Shown here in pieces: positions 1-10,167 of a DNA stretch of 64,000 nucleotides. The stretch is taken from positions 81,329 to 145,328 of the forward strand of contig CAVRAP010000001.1 in NCBI GenBank assembly GCA_963718995.1, written 5' to 3'. The notes beneath the pieces were generated by a model. The model ran no database searches, had not been told where the DNA came from, and saw nothing but the letters and a program-made list of their open reading frames with translations. The position numbers were made by a program, and so were the translations under genes. The stretch is from UBA4744 sp963718995 (GTDB lineage: Bacteria > Actinomycetota > Acidimicrobiia > Spongiisociales > UBA4744). The number at the start of each line of letters is the position of its first letter. The stretch's first letter is position 1.

Positions 1-459
1 GCCGTGATCGAAGAGCGGGACCAGGTGCGGGTCTACCTGGCCGGGACGCTCGCCGAAGTCGAGGCTCGAACCACTGAATTGGGTGGGCTTCATCATGAAG
101 GATGGCAGTGGCCGCAGGCTTTGACCGGGTCGATCACGCTATCGCTCCGTCTGGCCCCCCGGCTCTTGCAGGATGCACTCGACGAGCTCCCGAAGTCGTG
201 GAGCTACCAGGCCTTGCCGGGAGTGGGAGAGGCGCGTATCGGCCTCGAAGACTTCGAACCAAAAACCGTGAGCGAGATACGCCGCCGGGTTGAGAGGCAC
301 GGCGGCGCTCTCGTGCTCACCACCGCACCCATAGAGGCGTATCACACGTTTGATGCCTGGGGAACACCTCCGGCCGGGATGGACCTGCAACGTCGTGTCG
401 TGGCCCGCTTCGACCCGGATCGGATCGTAAACCCGGGTCGATTGCCCGGAGGCCTGTGA
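1..459 (+). CDS. glcE: Glycolate oxidase FAD-binding subunit GlcE, 3' part
   Basis: This is the C-terminal part (about 152 residues) of an FAD-linked oxidase; the gene starts outside the window. The end reads RRVVARFDPDRIVNPGRLPG, the usual closing motif of the FAD-oxidase C-terminal domain (family form: a Phe-Asp-Pro, then Asn-Pro-Gly-Arg). GlcE is the smaller flavin subunit of glycolate oxidase, which oxidises glycolate to glyoxylate together with GlcD and GlcF. The stop codon overlaps the start of glcF, so the two are translationally coupled. The family is clear from the C-terminus and the neighbour. Glycolate as substrate is inferred from the GlcE-GlcF order. Confidence 0.85.
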   Translation, partial: AVIEERDQVRVYLAGTLAEVEARTTELGGLHHEGWQWPQALTGSITLSLRLAPRLLQDALDELPKSWSYQALPGVGEARIGLEDFEPKTVSEIRRRVERHGGALVLTTAPIEAYHTFDAWGTPPAGMDLQRRVVARFDPDRIVNPGRLPGGL

Positions 460-1706
460 TGGGCTGGGTAACGACGCAAGCCCCGCGATCGGCCGAGCTC
501 GCCGCTTGCGTTGATTGTGGCCTGTGCCTCCCGCACTGTCCGACCTTCCGGTTGACCGGTGACGAAACGGCCTCTCCACGGGGTCGGATCGCCGCGATGC
601 GCGCCGTCGCGAATGAGGTGGTCCCGCTCGACGGGGCGTTCGAGGACATGATGTCGTTCTGCCTGCAGTGCCGGGCTTGTGAAACTGCCTGTCCTTCTCT
701 GGTCCCGTTCGGTCGGGTCATGGAAGGGGCCCGGGCGGAGCTGACGGCGCAACGCCCGACCGCCGGGCGCCGGCTACGCCACGGCCTGCTCGGCCGTTTG
801 GTGACGAGCCCCGGTTGGCTGCGCCTGGCCACCAGGTCACTACGGTTCGCGCAAAGGACGGGGGCCGTCCGGCTCCTGCCTGGTTCGCTCAAGTCCAGCC
901 TGGCCGGAATGAGAGATCGAGCCGGTACCTCCCCCGGCATGCGAGGCACAGTGCATTTGGCGAAGGGCGAGCAGATCGGCTCTGTCGCGCTGCTGGCCGG
1001 GTGCGTGATGGAAGCGTGGTTTGGCCCGGTCCATGTTGCAGCCGTTGAGCTGTTGACGCGAGCCGGGTACCGGGTTGTCGTTCCCCTGCGCCAGACCTGC
1101 TGTGGTGCGCTGGCGGCCCATGACGGGGATTCCAGACGAGCGACCCGCTTGGCCGCCCGAAACGTCCGGGCACTCCAGGGTGTCGATCTGGTCGTGAGCG
1201 ACGCCGCCGGATGCAGTGCACACCTCAAGGAATATGCCGAGTGGGCCGGAGACGGTGGTTCGATCCTGGCCGAACGGGCTCGTGACATCACCGAGGTCAT
1301 CGCCGCGGCCATCAACGAAGGTCGGCTTCCCACCATGTCGATCAACCGGGGTGCGGTGGCCGTCCAGGATCCCTGCCATCTGCGACATGCGCAGCGGATC
1401 GTTGACGAACCTCGGGCCATTCTCTCGGCGGCCGGCTACCAACCCGTGGATCTGGCCGATGACCAGTGTTGTGGGGCCGCCGGTTTGTACTCTCTGCTTC
1501 GTCCGCAAACGGCTCGTGAATTAGGTGAGCAGAAGGCCGCGCAGATCCGGTCGGCGGGGTCGACGGTGGTTGCGTCGGCCAACCCGGGATGTGAGGTGCA
1601 GGTCCGGGCCCATCTCGAGAACTGGTACCGCGTTGCACATCCGATCGAGCTCTATTGGGAATCTCTCCAGGAGAAGGAACTCCAGAGTCGGGAAGACCCC
1701 GAGTAG
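459..1706 (+). CDS. glcF: Glycolate oxidase iron-sulfur subunit GlcF
   Basis: About 415 residues, the family length. The N-terminus carries two 4Fe-4S ferredoxin motifs, CVDCGLCLPHCP (about residues 17-28) and CLQCRACETACP (about 68-79). The rest has the two CCG domains typical of GlcF, heterodisulfide reductase B and LutA: QTCCGALAAHDGD, then PCHLRHAQR followed by DDQCCGAAG. GlcF passes electrons from the flavin subunits GlcD/GlcE to the membrane quinone pool. The ATG at 459 overlaps the glcE stop; an in-frame GTG at 456 is an alternative. The related LutA/GlpC families are less likely because the gene follows a GlcE-type flavin subunit. Confidence 0.92.
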   Translation: MGWVTTQAPRSAELAACVDCGLCLPHCPTFRLTGDETASPRGRIAAMRAVANEVVPLDGAFEDMMSFCLQCRACETACPSLVPFGRVMEGARAELTAQRPTAGRRLRHGLLGRLVTSPGWLRLATRSLRFAQRTGAVRLLPGSLKSSLAGMRDRAGTSPGMRGTVHLAKGEQIGSVALLAGCVMEAWFGPVHVAAVELLTRAGYRVVVPLRQTCCGALAAHDGDSRRATRLAARNVRALQGVDLVVSDAAGCSAHLKEYAEWAGDGGSILAERARDITEVIAAAINEGRLPTMSINRGAVAVQDPCHLRHAQRIVDEPRAILSAAGYQPVDLADDQCCGAAGLYSLLRPQTARELGEQKAAQIRSAGSTVVASANPGCEVQVRAHLENWYRVAHPIELYWESLQEKELQSREDPE

Positions 1707-1744
1707 GCTGTGCCGACCTCATGCGAAATCCAGGAGTGGGAACC

Positions 1745-2353
1745 GTGGACGACCCCCAGGTCACGATCCAACCTACAACCGAGCCGGACGCCAGGCGCCT
1801 GTTCCGGTTGTTCCGCCGCATCGCCGGTACCACCCTCGATGTGGGACTGCTGGTGGTTGGTACCGCCCTGGTTGCGCTGGCCATTGTCGTGCTGCTCGAC
1901 GGTTTCGAAGTCCTCGATATTGGTTTGACGCGCTCGACGGGTGAGATGCTGGGGTCTGGCCTGGTGATAGCTGTGTTTGGTGCCTTTGCGTTGGGCGTGG
2001 CGGTCGAAGGTCCGATCCGGGCGCTGCGCACTCGCACCGGTTCGGAAATCGAAATGCTGCTCGTCCGGGCCGGGTCCTTGCTGGTGGTGGGCGGCGTTCT
2101 CTTCATCATCGGGAAGTTCATCGAGAAGTACGTCGAGGAGCTTCCCTCGACCTTCGGTATTGCCAACGATGTGCTGGTCGCTACCGGTGTCGCCGGCCTC
2201 ACCGTCACGTTGCTTCTCGGAGCCACCGCCCTGTGGGGTCTGCGGCGCTACTACGCCGACCGTCCCTGGCTGGATCTGATCGAGTTGCCCGTCCTCTATA
2301 CGTTGTGGGTCATCGGAACGCTGATCGTGTTCAGCATCATGTTCATCGACTGA
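1745..2353 (+). CDS. Conserved hypothetical integral membrane protein
   Basis: About 202 residues with four to five strongly hydrophobic helices after a charged N-terminus (VDDPQVTIQPTTEPDARRL). I chose GTG 1745 because AGGAG lies about 10 bases upstream; an upstream in-frame start at 1655 would overlap glcF and adds a stretch of poor coding character. Short loops carry charged pairs such as RTRTGSEIE and KFIEKYVEEL. I do not recognise the family. It lies just downstream of glcF in the same direction, with a gap of about 38 bases, and may be co-transcribed. It ends four bases before the converging acetyltransferase genes. Confidence 0.75.
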   Translation: MDDPQVTIQPTTEPDARRLFRLFRRIAGTTLDVGLLVVGTALVALAIVVLLDGFEVLDIGLTRSTGEMLGSGLVIAVFGAFALGVAVEGPIRALRTRTGSEIEMLLVRAGSLLVVGGVLFIIGKFIEKYVEELPSTFGIANDVLVATGVAGLTVTLLLGATALWGLRRYYADRPWLDLIELPVLYTLWVIGTLIVFSIMFID

Positions 2354-2356
2354 CGA

Positions 2357-2932
2357 CTACTCCACGAACGGGTCGGGGAGCCGATCCGTGAGGTCTTCCC
2401 GCAGTTCGTAGAACTCTTGTCGGGTGATGTCCATCACGACCTTCTCACCAAGCTGACCGTTGCGGTAGACGCTCCGGCGGAACCGGGCCGCTACCCGAAA
2501 CCCAAGTCTCTCGGCCAGGGCAATGGCACGGGGGTTCATGGAGTGGGTCCAGAGACGTACCACCCGGAGGCCCAACTCCTCGAACATGAACCGCAGCAAC
2601 AGCTCGTTGGCCTCGCGAGCGTATCCGGTTCCCCAATACTGCTTTGCGACCATCACCCCGAGACCTGCGGAGAAGCGGGGTTTGAGGCCCGAGTAACCGA
2701 CGAAACCGACCCGATCGCCGGACTCCCGCTCCTCGATGATGAAACGACCTTCGTCCGGATCAAAGGAGAACTCTCGTGCTTCGTAGCGCTTTGCCATCAT
2801 CTCGCGGGTGTAGTGAGGTGGCAGCGTTTTGGGCCAGGCCTGGGTGTCCAGGTCGTTGCGCAGGAAGGTGACGAATTCCACGTCGTCAATTCGCTCTTCG
2901 CGCAGCCGGATGTGCGCGCCCTCAATAGCCAT
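2357..2932 (-). CDS. GNAT N-acetyltransferase, RimJ/RimL type
   Basis: 191 residues forming a single GNAT domain. The acetyl-CoA pyrophosphate loop is seen as KQYWGTGYAREA (Q/RxxGxG/A). The later segment NPRAIALAERLGFRVAARFR is the usual beta6-beta7 region of RimJ/RimL-like enzymes (N..AI.L.EklGF). Such proteins transfer acetyl from acetyl-CoA to an amine on a protein terminus, small molecule or antibiotic; the substrate cannot be told from sequence. Its ATG overlaps the end of the upstream acetyltransferase by 11 bases, and a third GNAT gene follows further upstream, so this is a small acetyltransferase operon. Confidence 0.88.
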   Translation of the reverse strand: MAIEGAHIRLREERIDDVEFVTFLRNDLDTQAWPKTLPPHYTREMMAKRYEAREFSFDPDEGRFIIEERESGDRVGFVGYSGLKPRFSAGLGVMVAKQYWGTGYAREANELLLRFMFEELGLRVVRLWTHSMNPRAIALAERLGFRVAARFRRSVYRNGQLGEKVVMDITRQEFYELREDLTDRLPDPFVE

Positions 2933-3458
2933 GGCGGGCCTGCCATTCTTCGCGGGTCAGATCGAAGCCGATCGCATCAAAATATGTGCCGTTGCGGATT
3001 CCCTCTCGACGGACCCGTCCCGCTTCGCGGAATCCGTACTGCTTCGCGAAGGCGCAGCCGGGTTCGTTCCATGCATCGACCCACGTCTCCATCGCCAGGG
3101 CAGGAGAGGAACCGAATTGTTGGAGTAGCAGCTGATCGAGGGCATCGGTTCCGAATCCCTGCCGCTGGCTGGCGGTACCGATCACGACAGAAACGAACGG
3201 GGACAGCGGATCCCAGGTCGTGTCGAGCGAACCGATACCGACCAGCGTGTCGTCGTCGACTAGCGCCAGATGGGTTTCACCATCCGGTTTGATCCATCTG
3301 TCGACAAGATCCTCGATCTGGGAGTGGGAAAGGGGCCGGTTGTGCTCGTCTTCGAGATAGCGGCGCCCCAGGAGCGCCGGTTCGTTGAGCAATTCGTGGA
3401 GCCGGGGCGCGTCGGAGAGCTCAAAGGCTCGCAACCTGATTCTCGATTCGCCGGACAT
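2922..3458 (-). CDS. GNAT N-acetyltransferase
   Basis: 178 residues, single GNAT domain. The acetyl-CoA binding loop reads SQRQGFGTDAL, and the distal motif NEPGCAFAKQYGFREAGRVR matches the conserved Gly-Phe region of the fold. The N-terminus (RIRLRAFELSDAPRLHELL) is typical of the RimJ/RimL subgroup. The stop overlaps the next GNAT gene by 11 bases, indicating coupled translation. It is not a recent tandem copy of its neighbour, since outside the motifs the two share little. The substrate is unknown. Confidence 0.86.
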   Translation of the reverse strand: MSGESRIRLRAFELSDAPRLHELLNEPALLGRRYLEDEHNRPLSHSQIEDLVDRWIKPDGETHLALVDDDTLVGIGSLDTTWDPLSPFVSVVIGTASQRQGFGTDALDQLLLQQFGSSPALAMETWVDAWNEPGCAFAKQYGFREAGRVRREGIRNGTYFDAIGFDLTREEWQARHGY

Positions 3459-3521
3459 GAGGTGATGTCTAGCTGAAAGTGATCCCGTCCGCCGACCGGA
3501 GACTGATGATTCGACCGCTTC

Positions 3522-4391
3522 CTACTGGAGCGCCTTCTCGTACATGAGTGACGGGTGGAGCTCCAAGCCCGCCCGGTGGACTGCACGGAGCAGCCAGTCG
3601 GTTTGCGGAAAGAGCATGCGGAAACGTTCGGCTCCTTGCTCGTCGGCGAGTTCTATGGCCGCTCGCAACAGTCGGTGAGCGTCCTCGGGTCCCGTGACCA
3701 TCCACGAGACCCGGAATTGGTCCTCCTCGATCGCCCCGATGAGCCATCCGGCCGGACACTCCCAGAGAGCTCGGGACCGGGCGGCGTTGACGACATCGTC
3801 GATGGTCATCTGACGCCACGTCCACCCGACGGCCGGGAACAGCCCGTGTCCGGCCTTGATCGAGTCTCCGGTTGACCACGCCAGGAAGGCCGGCTCCACC
3901 TCATGGACCCCGGCAGGGCGCAGACGCTCTTCAGCAGGTGCTCGTCGACCGCCGTTTCCCGTGGTGTTCGGCACCGACCGGCCGACGTCCTTCTGAGCCA
4001 TGGCCCATCGCGCCACGAGACGATATCCGGACTTCTCCACCTGGTGCTGAGCCGGTTCGTTCCAGTCTTCGGTCAAGAGGCGCATCACCAGGCCGCCCCG
4101 CTCGGCCGCCCACATCTCCCCGGCCCGGGTGAGCCTGCCTGCGATACCTTTTCGCCGGTGATCGGGATGGACTCGGGCCGCCTGCGCCCACGCCTCGGAG
4201 GGCGACAGCATCGAGACCCTGGCCATGCCGATGGCTTCGTCACGATCGGAGGCGGCGATGAGGATCTGGCCGTTCGGGTTCTCCAACCACGAATCGAACG
4301 CATCGGTCACGTAATCGCCCCAGGAAAAGGTATCCGTGGTGAAGGCGGCGATGGCCGCCTTGTCTTCGGGCCGGGCTGACCTGATGATCAT
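3522..4391 (-). CDS. GNAT N-acetyltransferase with C-terminal extension
   Basis: 289 residues, longer than a single GNAT domain. The first 140 residues form a clear GNAT domain: MIIRSARPEDKAAIAAF start, acetyl-CoA loop HPDHRRKGIAGRL, then WNEPAQHQVEKSGYRLVARW. The second half (about residues 150-289) looks like a degenerate second GNAT-like domain ending in HRAGLELHPSLMYEKAL; no pyrophosphate-binding loop is evident there. Tandem GNAT proteins with one inactive half are common in actinobacteria. It is the first gene of the minus-strand acetyltransferase group; the gap to the next gene is 63 bases. Confidence 0.85.
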   Translation of the reverse strand: MIIRSARPEDKAAIAAFTTDTFSWGDYVTDAFDSWLENPNGQILIAASDRDEAIGMARVSMLSPSEAWAQAARVHPDHRRKGIAGRLTRAGEMWAAERGGLVMRLLTEDWNEPAQHQVEKSGYRLVARWAMAQKDVGRSVPNTTGNGGRRAPAEERLRPAGVHEVEPAFLAWSTGDSIKAGHGLFPAVGWTWRQMTIDDVVNAARSRALWECPAGWLIGAIEEDQFRVSWMVTGPEDAHRLLRAAIELADEQGAERFRMLFPQTDWLLRAVHRAGLELHPSLMYEKALQ

Positions 4392-4463
4392 GCGAAAAGC
4401 ATAGGACGGACTCGCGCGGTCAGGACTGCCCGGTTGGAACCCGGGTTGATACCGAAGCCGCCG

Positions 4464-6225
4464 TCACATGCGCTCGGGCACCTCGATACCGAGCAGATCG
4501 AGCAACAGGGAGAGCTCCTCGAGGGTCAGTTCAACGAGGGCCAGCCAGGACGCTTGTCGAGCCGGGTCCTCTTCACGGAGAATGTGGCACTCCTCGTAGA
4601 AGCGATTGAACTGAGTGGCCAGTTCGTAGGCGTACTCGGCGATGTGGTTGGGTGCCCTGAGCTCGAAAGCCCGTTCGAGTACCTCGGGGAGTCGGGCCAG
4701 GTAGAGCATCAAGTTGCGCTCGGCGTCAACCCCCGGCGATACGAGGGGTCCGGGCGCCAATCCAGCTTCCCGGGCATTGCGGAGGATCGATTTGATCCGA
4801 ACTGCGGAGTACTGGAGATATGGTCCGGTCTTCCCTTCGAACGATGCAAACCGGTCCAGATCGAACAGGTAGTTGGACGTTCGGTGATTGCTCAGGTCGC
4901 CGAACTTGAGGGCGGCCAGGCCGACCCGGCGGGCAATCTCGGTCCGCTCGACCTCCGGGTACTCCTGCGCGATATCTGCGTCGGAGAGTCTCTGCCCGGC
5001 CGCCCCGGTGACGAGTGCGATCAGAGTCCCGCAGCTTGAGCACCCCGCCCTTGCGCGTTTGGAACGGCTTGCCGTCCGGGCCGTTCATGGTCCCGAACTT
5101 GATGTGTTCCATTCCGACGCTTTCGGGTGCGATTCCGCTGCGCCGGGCGGCCCGGAACACCTGATCGAAGTGAAACGATTGGCGGGCATCGACGACATAC
5201 AGAAGCAATTCCCGGTCCAGGTCGTCGACCCGCTCCTCGACGGTGGCGAGGTCGGTCGTCGAGTAGAGGAACCCACCGTCCGACTTGGCGACCAGGAACG
5301 GCGGCATGTCGGTCTTGTCATCCGGTTCGGCGATATCGATGACGAGGGCACCGTCGCTCTCTTTCGCCACGCCGACCTCGTTCAGCCGTTCGATCATCGG
5401 ATCGATGCGGTCGTGCACCGTCGACTCGCCGTGCCAGAGATCGAATTCGACTCCCAGGCTGGCGAAGTCGCGGCGGTGGGCTGTCATGGAGATGTCGTGG
5501 AGTTGTTGCCAGAGCGCCCGGTACCCGGCCCGCCCCTGCTGCAGTTCGACCGTGGCGATGCGGGCCCGTTCAGCTTCTTCCGGGTCTGCTGCACAGCGCG
5601 CCGAGACCAGCGGGTACATGGCTTCGAGGTCGTCGAGGGTGACCTCGATCGTCGGGTACTCGCCCGTGAACTCTGGATCGAAAAACGGAAGCTCCGGGTG
5701 AAGCCTGGCTATCTCGATGATGAGCATGCCCATCTGGGTGCCCCAGTCTCCGAAGTGGGCATCGCCGAGCGTGTCGTGACCGAGGAATCGGGCGATCCGC
5801 CGGAGGGAGTCACCGATGATGGTGGCGCGCAGGTGCCCGACGTGCATTTCCTTGGCAACGTTGGGGCCGCCGTAGTCGACCAGCACCTTGAGCGGCCGGA
5901 TCTCGGGCACCCCGAAGCGTGCGTCACCGGCCACCACCTGCATCTCCCTGCCAAGGAAGTCGTCGGTCAAGCTGATGTTGATGAACCCCGGTCCGGCCAG
6001 AGAGAGATGGCCAAATCGCTCGTCTGACTCCACTCGATCGACGATGTCCTGGGCAATCTCGCGGGGGGGTCGTCCGGCCGCGTTGGCCGCGGGTAGTGCC
6101 CCGTTGCACTGGAACTGTCCCAGATCGGGCCGCTGCGAGACCACCACGGTGCCAAACGCCCCGTCCAGGCCGGCCTGCTCGAAGGCGTCGCCGAAGATTT
6201 GGGTGAGATCATTGAGGAGAGACAT
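4464..6225 (-). CDS. argS: Arginyl-tRNA synthetase (one apparent frameshift)
   Basis: Class I synthetase that charges tRNA-Arg. Start ATG 6225 (MSLLNDLTQIFG). The N-terminal Add-1 domain is followed by the HIGH motif in KEMHVGHLRATIIGDSL, then the ArgRS-specific region KFGTMNGPDGKPFQTRKGG that replaces KMSKS. The C-terminal DALR domain ends LELLGIEVPERM-like (LLDLLGIEVPERM). The frame is lost near 5025, right after GGVLKLRD. Removing one base restores LIALVTGAAGQRL and the rest of the protein. Length without the extra base is about 586 residues, normal for the family. Because argS is essential and both halves are well conserved, I regard the break as a sequence error. Confidence 0.93.
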
Positions 6226-6352
6226 GCGCTGCCGTTGTTGAGGTTTCTTGCAGGATAGGCTGCCGGGTGCACGGTCGCCGCTCCCCGGCTCTTCTTCGGA
6301 GGATCGGCAGCATGGTTTCATGAACTATCCGATGACGTAGCAGAGGGGCGGG

Positions 6353-7318
6353 ATGCCGGAAGCCAAAGGTCGTTATGTCGCCCTGGTGCTCGCGGCGCTG
6401 CTCGGACTGGGAGCCTGTTCGCCCGGTGGTGAGGATGTGGTCACCGTGTATACCTCCGTCACCCAGGAAACCGTTGATGCCGTCGTCGAGGCCTTTACCC
6501 GGGATCACCCGGGGACAAACGTCGAGGTGTTCCGTGCGCCGACGGGCGAACTCACCGCCCGTATTGCCGCCGAGCAACGTGAGGGCGGGATCCAGGCCGA
6601 TGTGATCTGGCTGACCGACCCCCTCTCGATGCAGCAATACGATGCGGATGGCCTCCTGGGTGGCTTCAGTCCCGCCGACGTTGATCAGATTCCCGCCGAG
6701 TTCCGTTCGGATCGCTTCTGGGGCACCCGGCTCCTCTCGATGGTGATCGTCGAGCAAGCCGGTTTGAATCCTCCGCTCCGCGGATGGGAAGACCTCGCCG
6801 ACCCGGCCGTTGGAGTTGTGGCGATCCCCGACCCCGCCTTCGCAGGTTCGGCCCTGGGAGCTATGGCCTACCTGGCCATGGCGGATGGATTCGGGTTCGA
6901 CTTCTATGCCCGTTTGGTCGCCAACGGGGGAGTACAGGTCAATTCGCCCGGGGACGTCGTGACCGGTGTCGCCGAGGGGCAATTTGCGGCGGGAATGACG
7001 CTGGCGTCGTCGGCCCGGGCGGCTATTGCCAAGGGCTCGCCGATCGAGATCGTTTGGCCCGAACCGGGTGCGATCGTCATCTACAGCCCGATCGGGATCT
7101 TTGCATCGACCACCCGTCCGACCGCGGCAGGGGCCTTCGTGGATCTCGTGCTGTCCGTTTCTGGACAGGAAGCGATCGCCGGGACGGGCTGGCAACCCGT
7201 GCGGGGGGACGTGGCCTGGGAGGTCGACGGCGGTCCAGGTGTTGCTCCTGTCTGGGCGGACGTGTTCAACCGCCAGGAAGAGCTGCTTGCCGCCTATCGG
7301 GAGATCTTTGGTGGTTGA
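6353..7318 (+). CDS. ABC importer substrate-binding lipoprotein, Fe3+ (FbpA) type
   Basis: 321 residues. The N-terminus has a lipoprotein signal with lipobox LGAC (Cys near residue 23), so the protein is probably lipid-anchored outside the membrane. The mature part starts VVTVYTSVTQETVDAVVEAF and continues with TGELTARIAAEQ and ADVIWLTDP, the pattern of the FbpA/AfuA family that binds Fe3+ or, in relatives, phosphonates or thiamine. Two-tyrosine iron ligands cannot be assigned with certainty, so the substrate is open. The gene is intact, while the permease and ATPase behind it each carry three frameshifts. The permease start overlaps its stop by 8 bases. Confidence 0.85.
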   Translation: MPEAKGRYVALVLAALLGLGACSPGGEDVVTVYTSVTQETVDAVVEAFTRDHPGTNVEVFRAPTGELTARIAAEQREGGIQADVIWLTDPLSMQQYDADGLLGGFSPADVDQIPAEFRSDRFWGTRLLSMVIVEQAGLNPPLRGWEDLADPAVGVVAIPDPAFAGSALGAMAYLAMADGFGFDFYARLVANGGVQVNSPGDVVTGVAEGQFAAGMTLASSARAAIAKGSPIEIVWPEPGAIVIYSPIGIFASTTRPTAAGAFVDLVLSVSGQEAIAGTGWQPVRGDVAWEVDGGPGVAPVWADVFNRQEELLAAYREIFGG

Positions 7319-8951
7319 ATCCGTTGCCGTCCGTCGTCCTCGCTGGGCAGCGATTGGCCTGGGGACGGCCGGACTCCTCCTCGTTCTGCTGGTGGTGGTT
7401 CCGCTGTTTGAGCTTTTTCGGGGAGCGATCGGAGAAGGGTGGTCGTCCGCTACGGAAGCTCTGCAAGGGTCGGGGACCGGCACGGTCGTGTTCAACACCC
7501 TGTGGACCGGTTCCGGTCGCGACCGCACTGGCCGTGCTCATCGGTGCCACAGCCGCATTTGCGACCGAGCGGGTGGCCATCCCGGCCCGGAACTGGCTGA
7601 GATTGGGTTTGCTGCTCCCCCTGGTCACCCCGCCTTTCGTGTCCGCGCTCAGCTGGACGCAGGCTTACGGCCCGGGCGGGATCATCGACGATGCGATCGG
7701 ATGGACCTTGCCCGGCTTGTTTGGTGGTCCGGGAATTGTCGCGGTGATCGCGGTCAACGCGGTACCGCTCGCCTACCTGATCGTGGCGGCAGGTCTGGCG
7801 ACGAGAGTGGCCCCGGATTTGGAGCGAGCCGCGCGGGCGGCGGGTTCCAACGAGTGGGGGACCTTCCGGCTGGTCACTCTGCCGCTGCTCCGTCCCGCTC
7901 TCTTCGGCGCCGCGGCGCTGGTGTTCGTTTTCTCGGTCAACTCGTTCGGGATACCGGCGCTGCTCGGATCGCCCGCCGGATTCGGGACGATGACAACCCG
8001 GATCTATCAGGATCTGGCCCGTTCGGCTGCGCCGGCGGCCTTCACCAGGGTGCTGGTGCTGGCGGCGGTCCTGGTCGTCTTCACGGTCACGGTGGTGGCC
8101 CTTGCCGACCGCCGTTTCGGCCTTGCCCGGGACGTGGTCCGCACCGCGGGTTCGGCAGGTAGCTCACCTTCGCGGGGCTCGAGATCCTGGTGGCCCGCCG
8201 TGGTCTTGTGGGTCTACGTGGCGTTCACCGCCCTGATTCCGTTGGGTGCGCTTCTCTTGAGCTCGATCACCCGGGCGGTTGGGTTGTCGCCCGTTCCGGC
8301 GAATTGGACGCTCGCCAACTTTGGGGAGGCCCTGGCCGGGAGCTACGGATCGGCACTTGCTCGGAGCCTGGCACTGGCGGCGATCGCGGCGACGGTGGTA
8401 TGTGCTCCTCGGTGGATTGGCTGCCTCCCTGGCCCGACGACCGGGTGGTCGTTCAATCGGCACGGCTGCCCTTCTCACTTTTGCCGTTCCTGGTTCCGCC
8501 CTGGCTGTGGCCGTCTTGCTGGCCTACGGGCCGTGGTTGCGGGACACGCTGTTGATCATCCTGGTTGCCTATTTGGCAAAATTCTGGGCGCTCGGACACC
8601 GATCGATTGCCGGTTCGGCCGACGCGATTCCGCCCGACCTGTATCGGGCTGCCCGGAGTGGGGGAGCAGGTCCGGTGACCGCGTTGCGGACGGTAATTGT
8701 TCCGCTCCTGCGCCCGGCAATCGCAGCCGCCTGGGCGATCGTTTTTCTGTTTGCGTTTCACGAGCTGACGATGTCAACGCTGCTCTACGGTCCGGGGAGT
8801 GAGACGCTGGCCGTGGTCATCTTGAATCTCCGCCAGTTAGGGGACGTCACCGTCACGTCGGCAATGGCGGTCTTGCTGACCGGTCTGGTGCTGGTGGCGT
8901 TCTGTCCCGGTCTTTGCGGTTCGACGCCTGGCCCGGGCGGTATCGCGATGA
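7311..8951 (+). CDS. ABC importer permease, FbpB type (three apparent frameshifts)
   Basis: A fused two-domain permease of about 545 residues, as in FbpB/ThiP. GTG 7311 overlaps the binding-protein gene. The frame changes near 7510, 8400 and 8906; each time one extra base explains it. The pieces read VVESVAVRRPRW..., then VPVATALAVLIGATAAFATE..., then VLLGGLAASLA..., then VFAVRRLARAVSR and a stop that overlaps the ATPase ATG (ATGA). Both halves contain the permease EAA loop: ERAARAAGSNEWGTFRLVTL and YRAARSGGAGPVTALRTVIV. It forms the membrane channel. Either the operon is decaying or, more likely, the sequence has insertion errors. Confidence 0.8.
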
Positions 8952-10015
8952 CCAATCCACTCGAGTGCCGGACGGTCACGGTGGCGTACGGCACTGATCC
9001 CATCCTCAGATCCCTCAATCTCGAGGTTCTCCCCCAGGAGGTGGTCGCCGTTCTTGGACCCTCCGGATCCGGTAAGACCACGTTGTTGTATGCCATCGCC
9101 GGGTTTGTCGACCTCGCGGAGGGGACCATCTGCGATGGGTGGTCGAACGGTCGCAACGACCGGTCGGCAGGACGCTCCTGAGGTGCGCGATGTTGGGTTT
9201 GTCTTCCAGAACTACGCCCTGTGGCCCCACCTCGATGCGCTGGCGACGGTTGCCTATCCGTTGCTGAGAAGGGGGACGGAATCGTCCGACGCGACCGGGC
9301 AGGCTCGAGATCTGCTGGACCGCATGGGAGATCGCCGATCTGGCTCACCGGAAACCGGCTGAGCTTTCCGGGGGCCAGCAGCAGCGAGTCGGGTTGGCGA
9401 GGGCCCTGGCCGGCCGTCCGGCGCTCTACCTGTTCGACGAACCGACCGCCCACCTCGATACGTCGTTACGAGTTGCCCTGCAGGAGGAGCTGGCGGAACA
9501 ACGAAAGGCTTCGGGTGCGGCGGCCGTATACGCAACCCACGACTCGGGTGAGGCGCTGGCCATCGCCGATCGGATTGCGCTCCTGCGTGACGGGTCCATC
9601 GTGCAGGTCGGCTCTCCTCTCGAGGTTTACAGCAGGCCGGTTGATCTGTGGTCCGCAAAGCTCACGGGACCTGCTTCGGTTCTCCACGTCGATGTTGCCC
9701 AGGCGGGTGGCCGGTGAGATCGTCATCCGTTGCGAGGGAAGGACCGTGAAAGTGGAAGGGGGCGCACAGGCACCAGGGTGGGCATCGATGCTGGTCCGTC
9801 CCGATTGGGCCGACCTTGGTGGCGACCTGCCCGGCCGCGTGACTCACGTCTGGTACCGCGGTCCACACACGGACTACCGATTGGAGACCGCAGCCGGACT
9901 GGTTGAGATCCGTCGTGACGGGGTACCGATCGCCAAACCCGGGGAGCGGATCACCTGGACCCTCCGCCGGGTCTGGCAGGTGCCCGACGGCCGGTCCGGA
10001 GACGCGAGTACCTGA
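8948..10015 (+). CDS. ABC importer ATPase, FbpC type (three apparent frameshifts)
   Basis: About 355 residues once three extra bases (near 9131, 9327 and 9700) are discounted. In order: Walker A GPSGSGKTT, Q-loop VFQNYALWPH, ABC signature LSGGQQQRVGLARAL, Walker B ALYLFDEPTAHLD, H-loop YATHDSGEAL, then a C-terminal TOBE-like domain (GEIVIRCEGRTVKVEGG...) ending WQVPDGRSGDAST. This is the layout of FbpC/PotA-class importer ATPases that power uptake. Its ATG overlaps the permease stop. With genes 6353 and 7311 it forms a complete binding-protein-dependent importer operon. Confidence 0.8.
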
Positions 10016-10167
10016 AAGAGCGGCAAACGACGAGCGTTGAGGTTTCGGTATGCGCAACCGTGCTCAGGGCAAGTGCCTCTGAGTGAGCGAGTTCGGTCAA
10101 GCTCGATTCCAGCCATGAGGTCCGGATTGCCCTGGACGAGAAGAGCAGACGCAGCTAAAACAGTGTT

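Noticed and set aside
317..1420. Antisense open frame opposite glcF
   Set aside because: glcF has both ferredoxin and CCG motifs; the reverse frame has Arg/Ser-rich low-complexity sequence only.
4464..6225. Programmed frameshift in argS
   Set aside because: No slippery heptamer or pseudoknot is obvious at 5025, and argS is not known to use recoding. A single extra base, as in many other genes here, is simpler.
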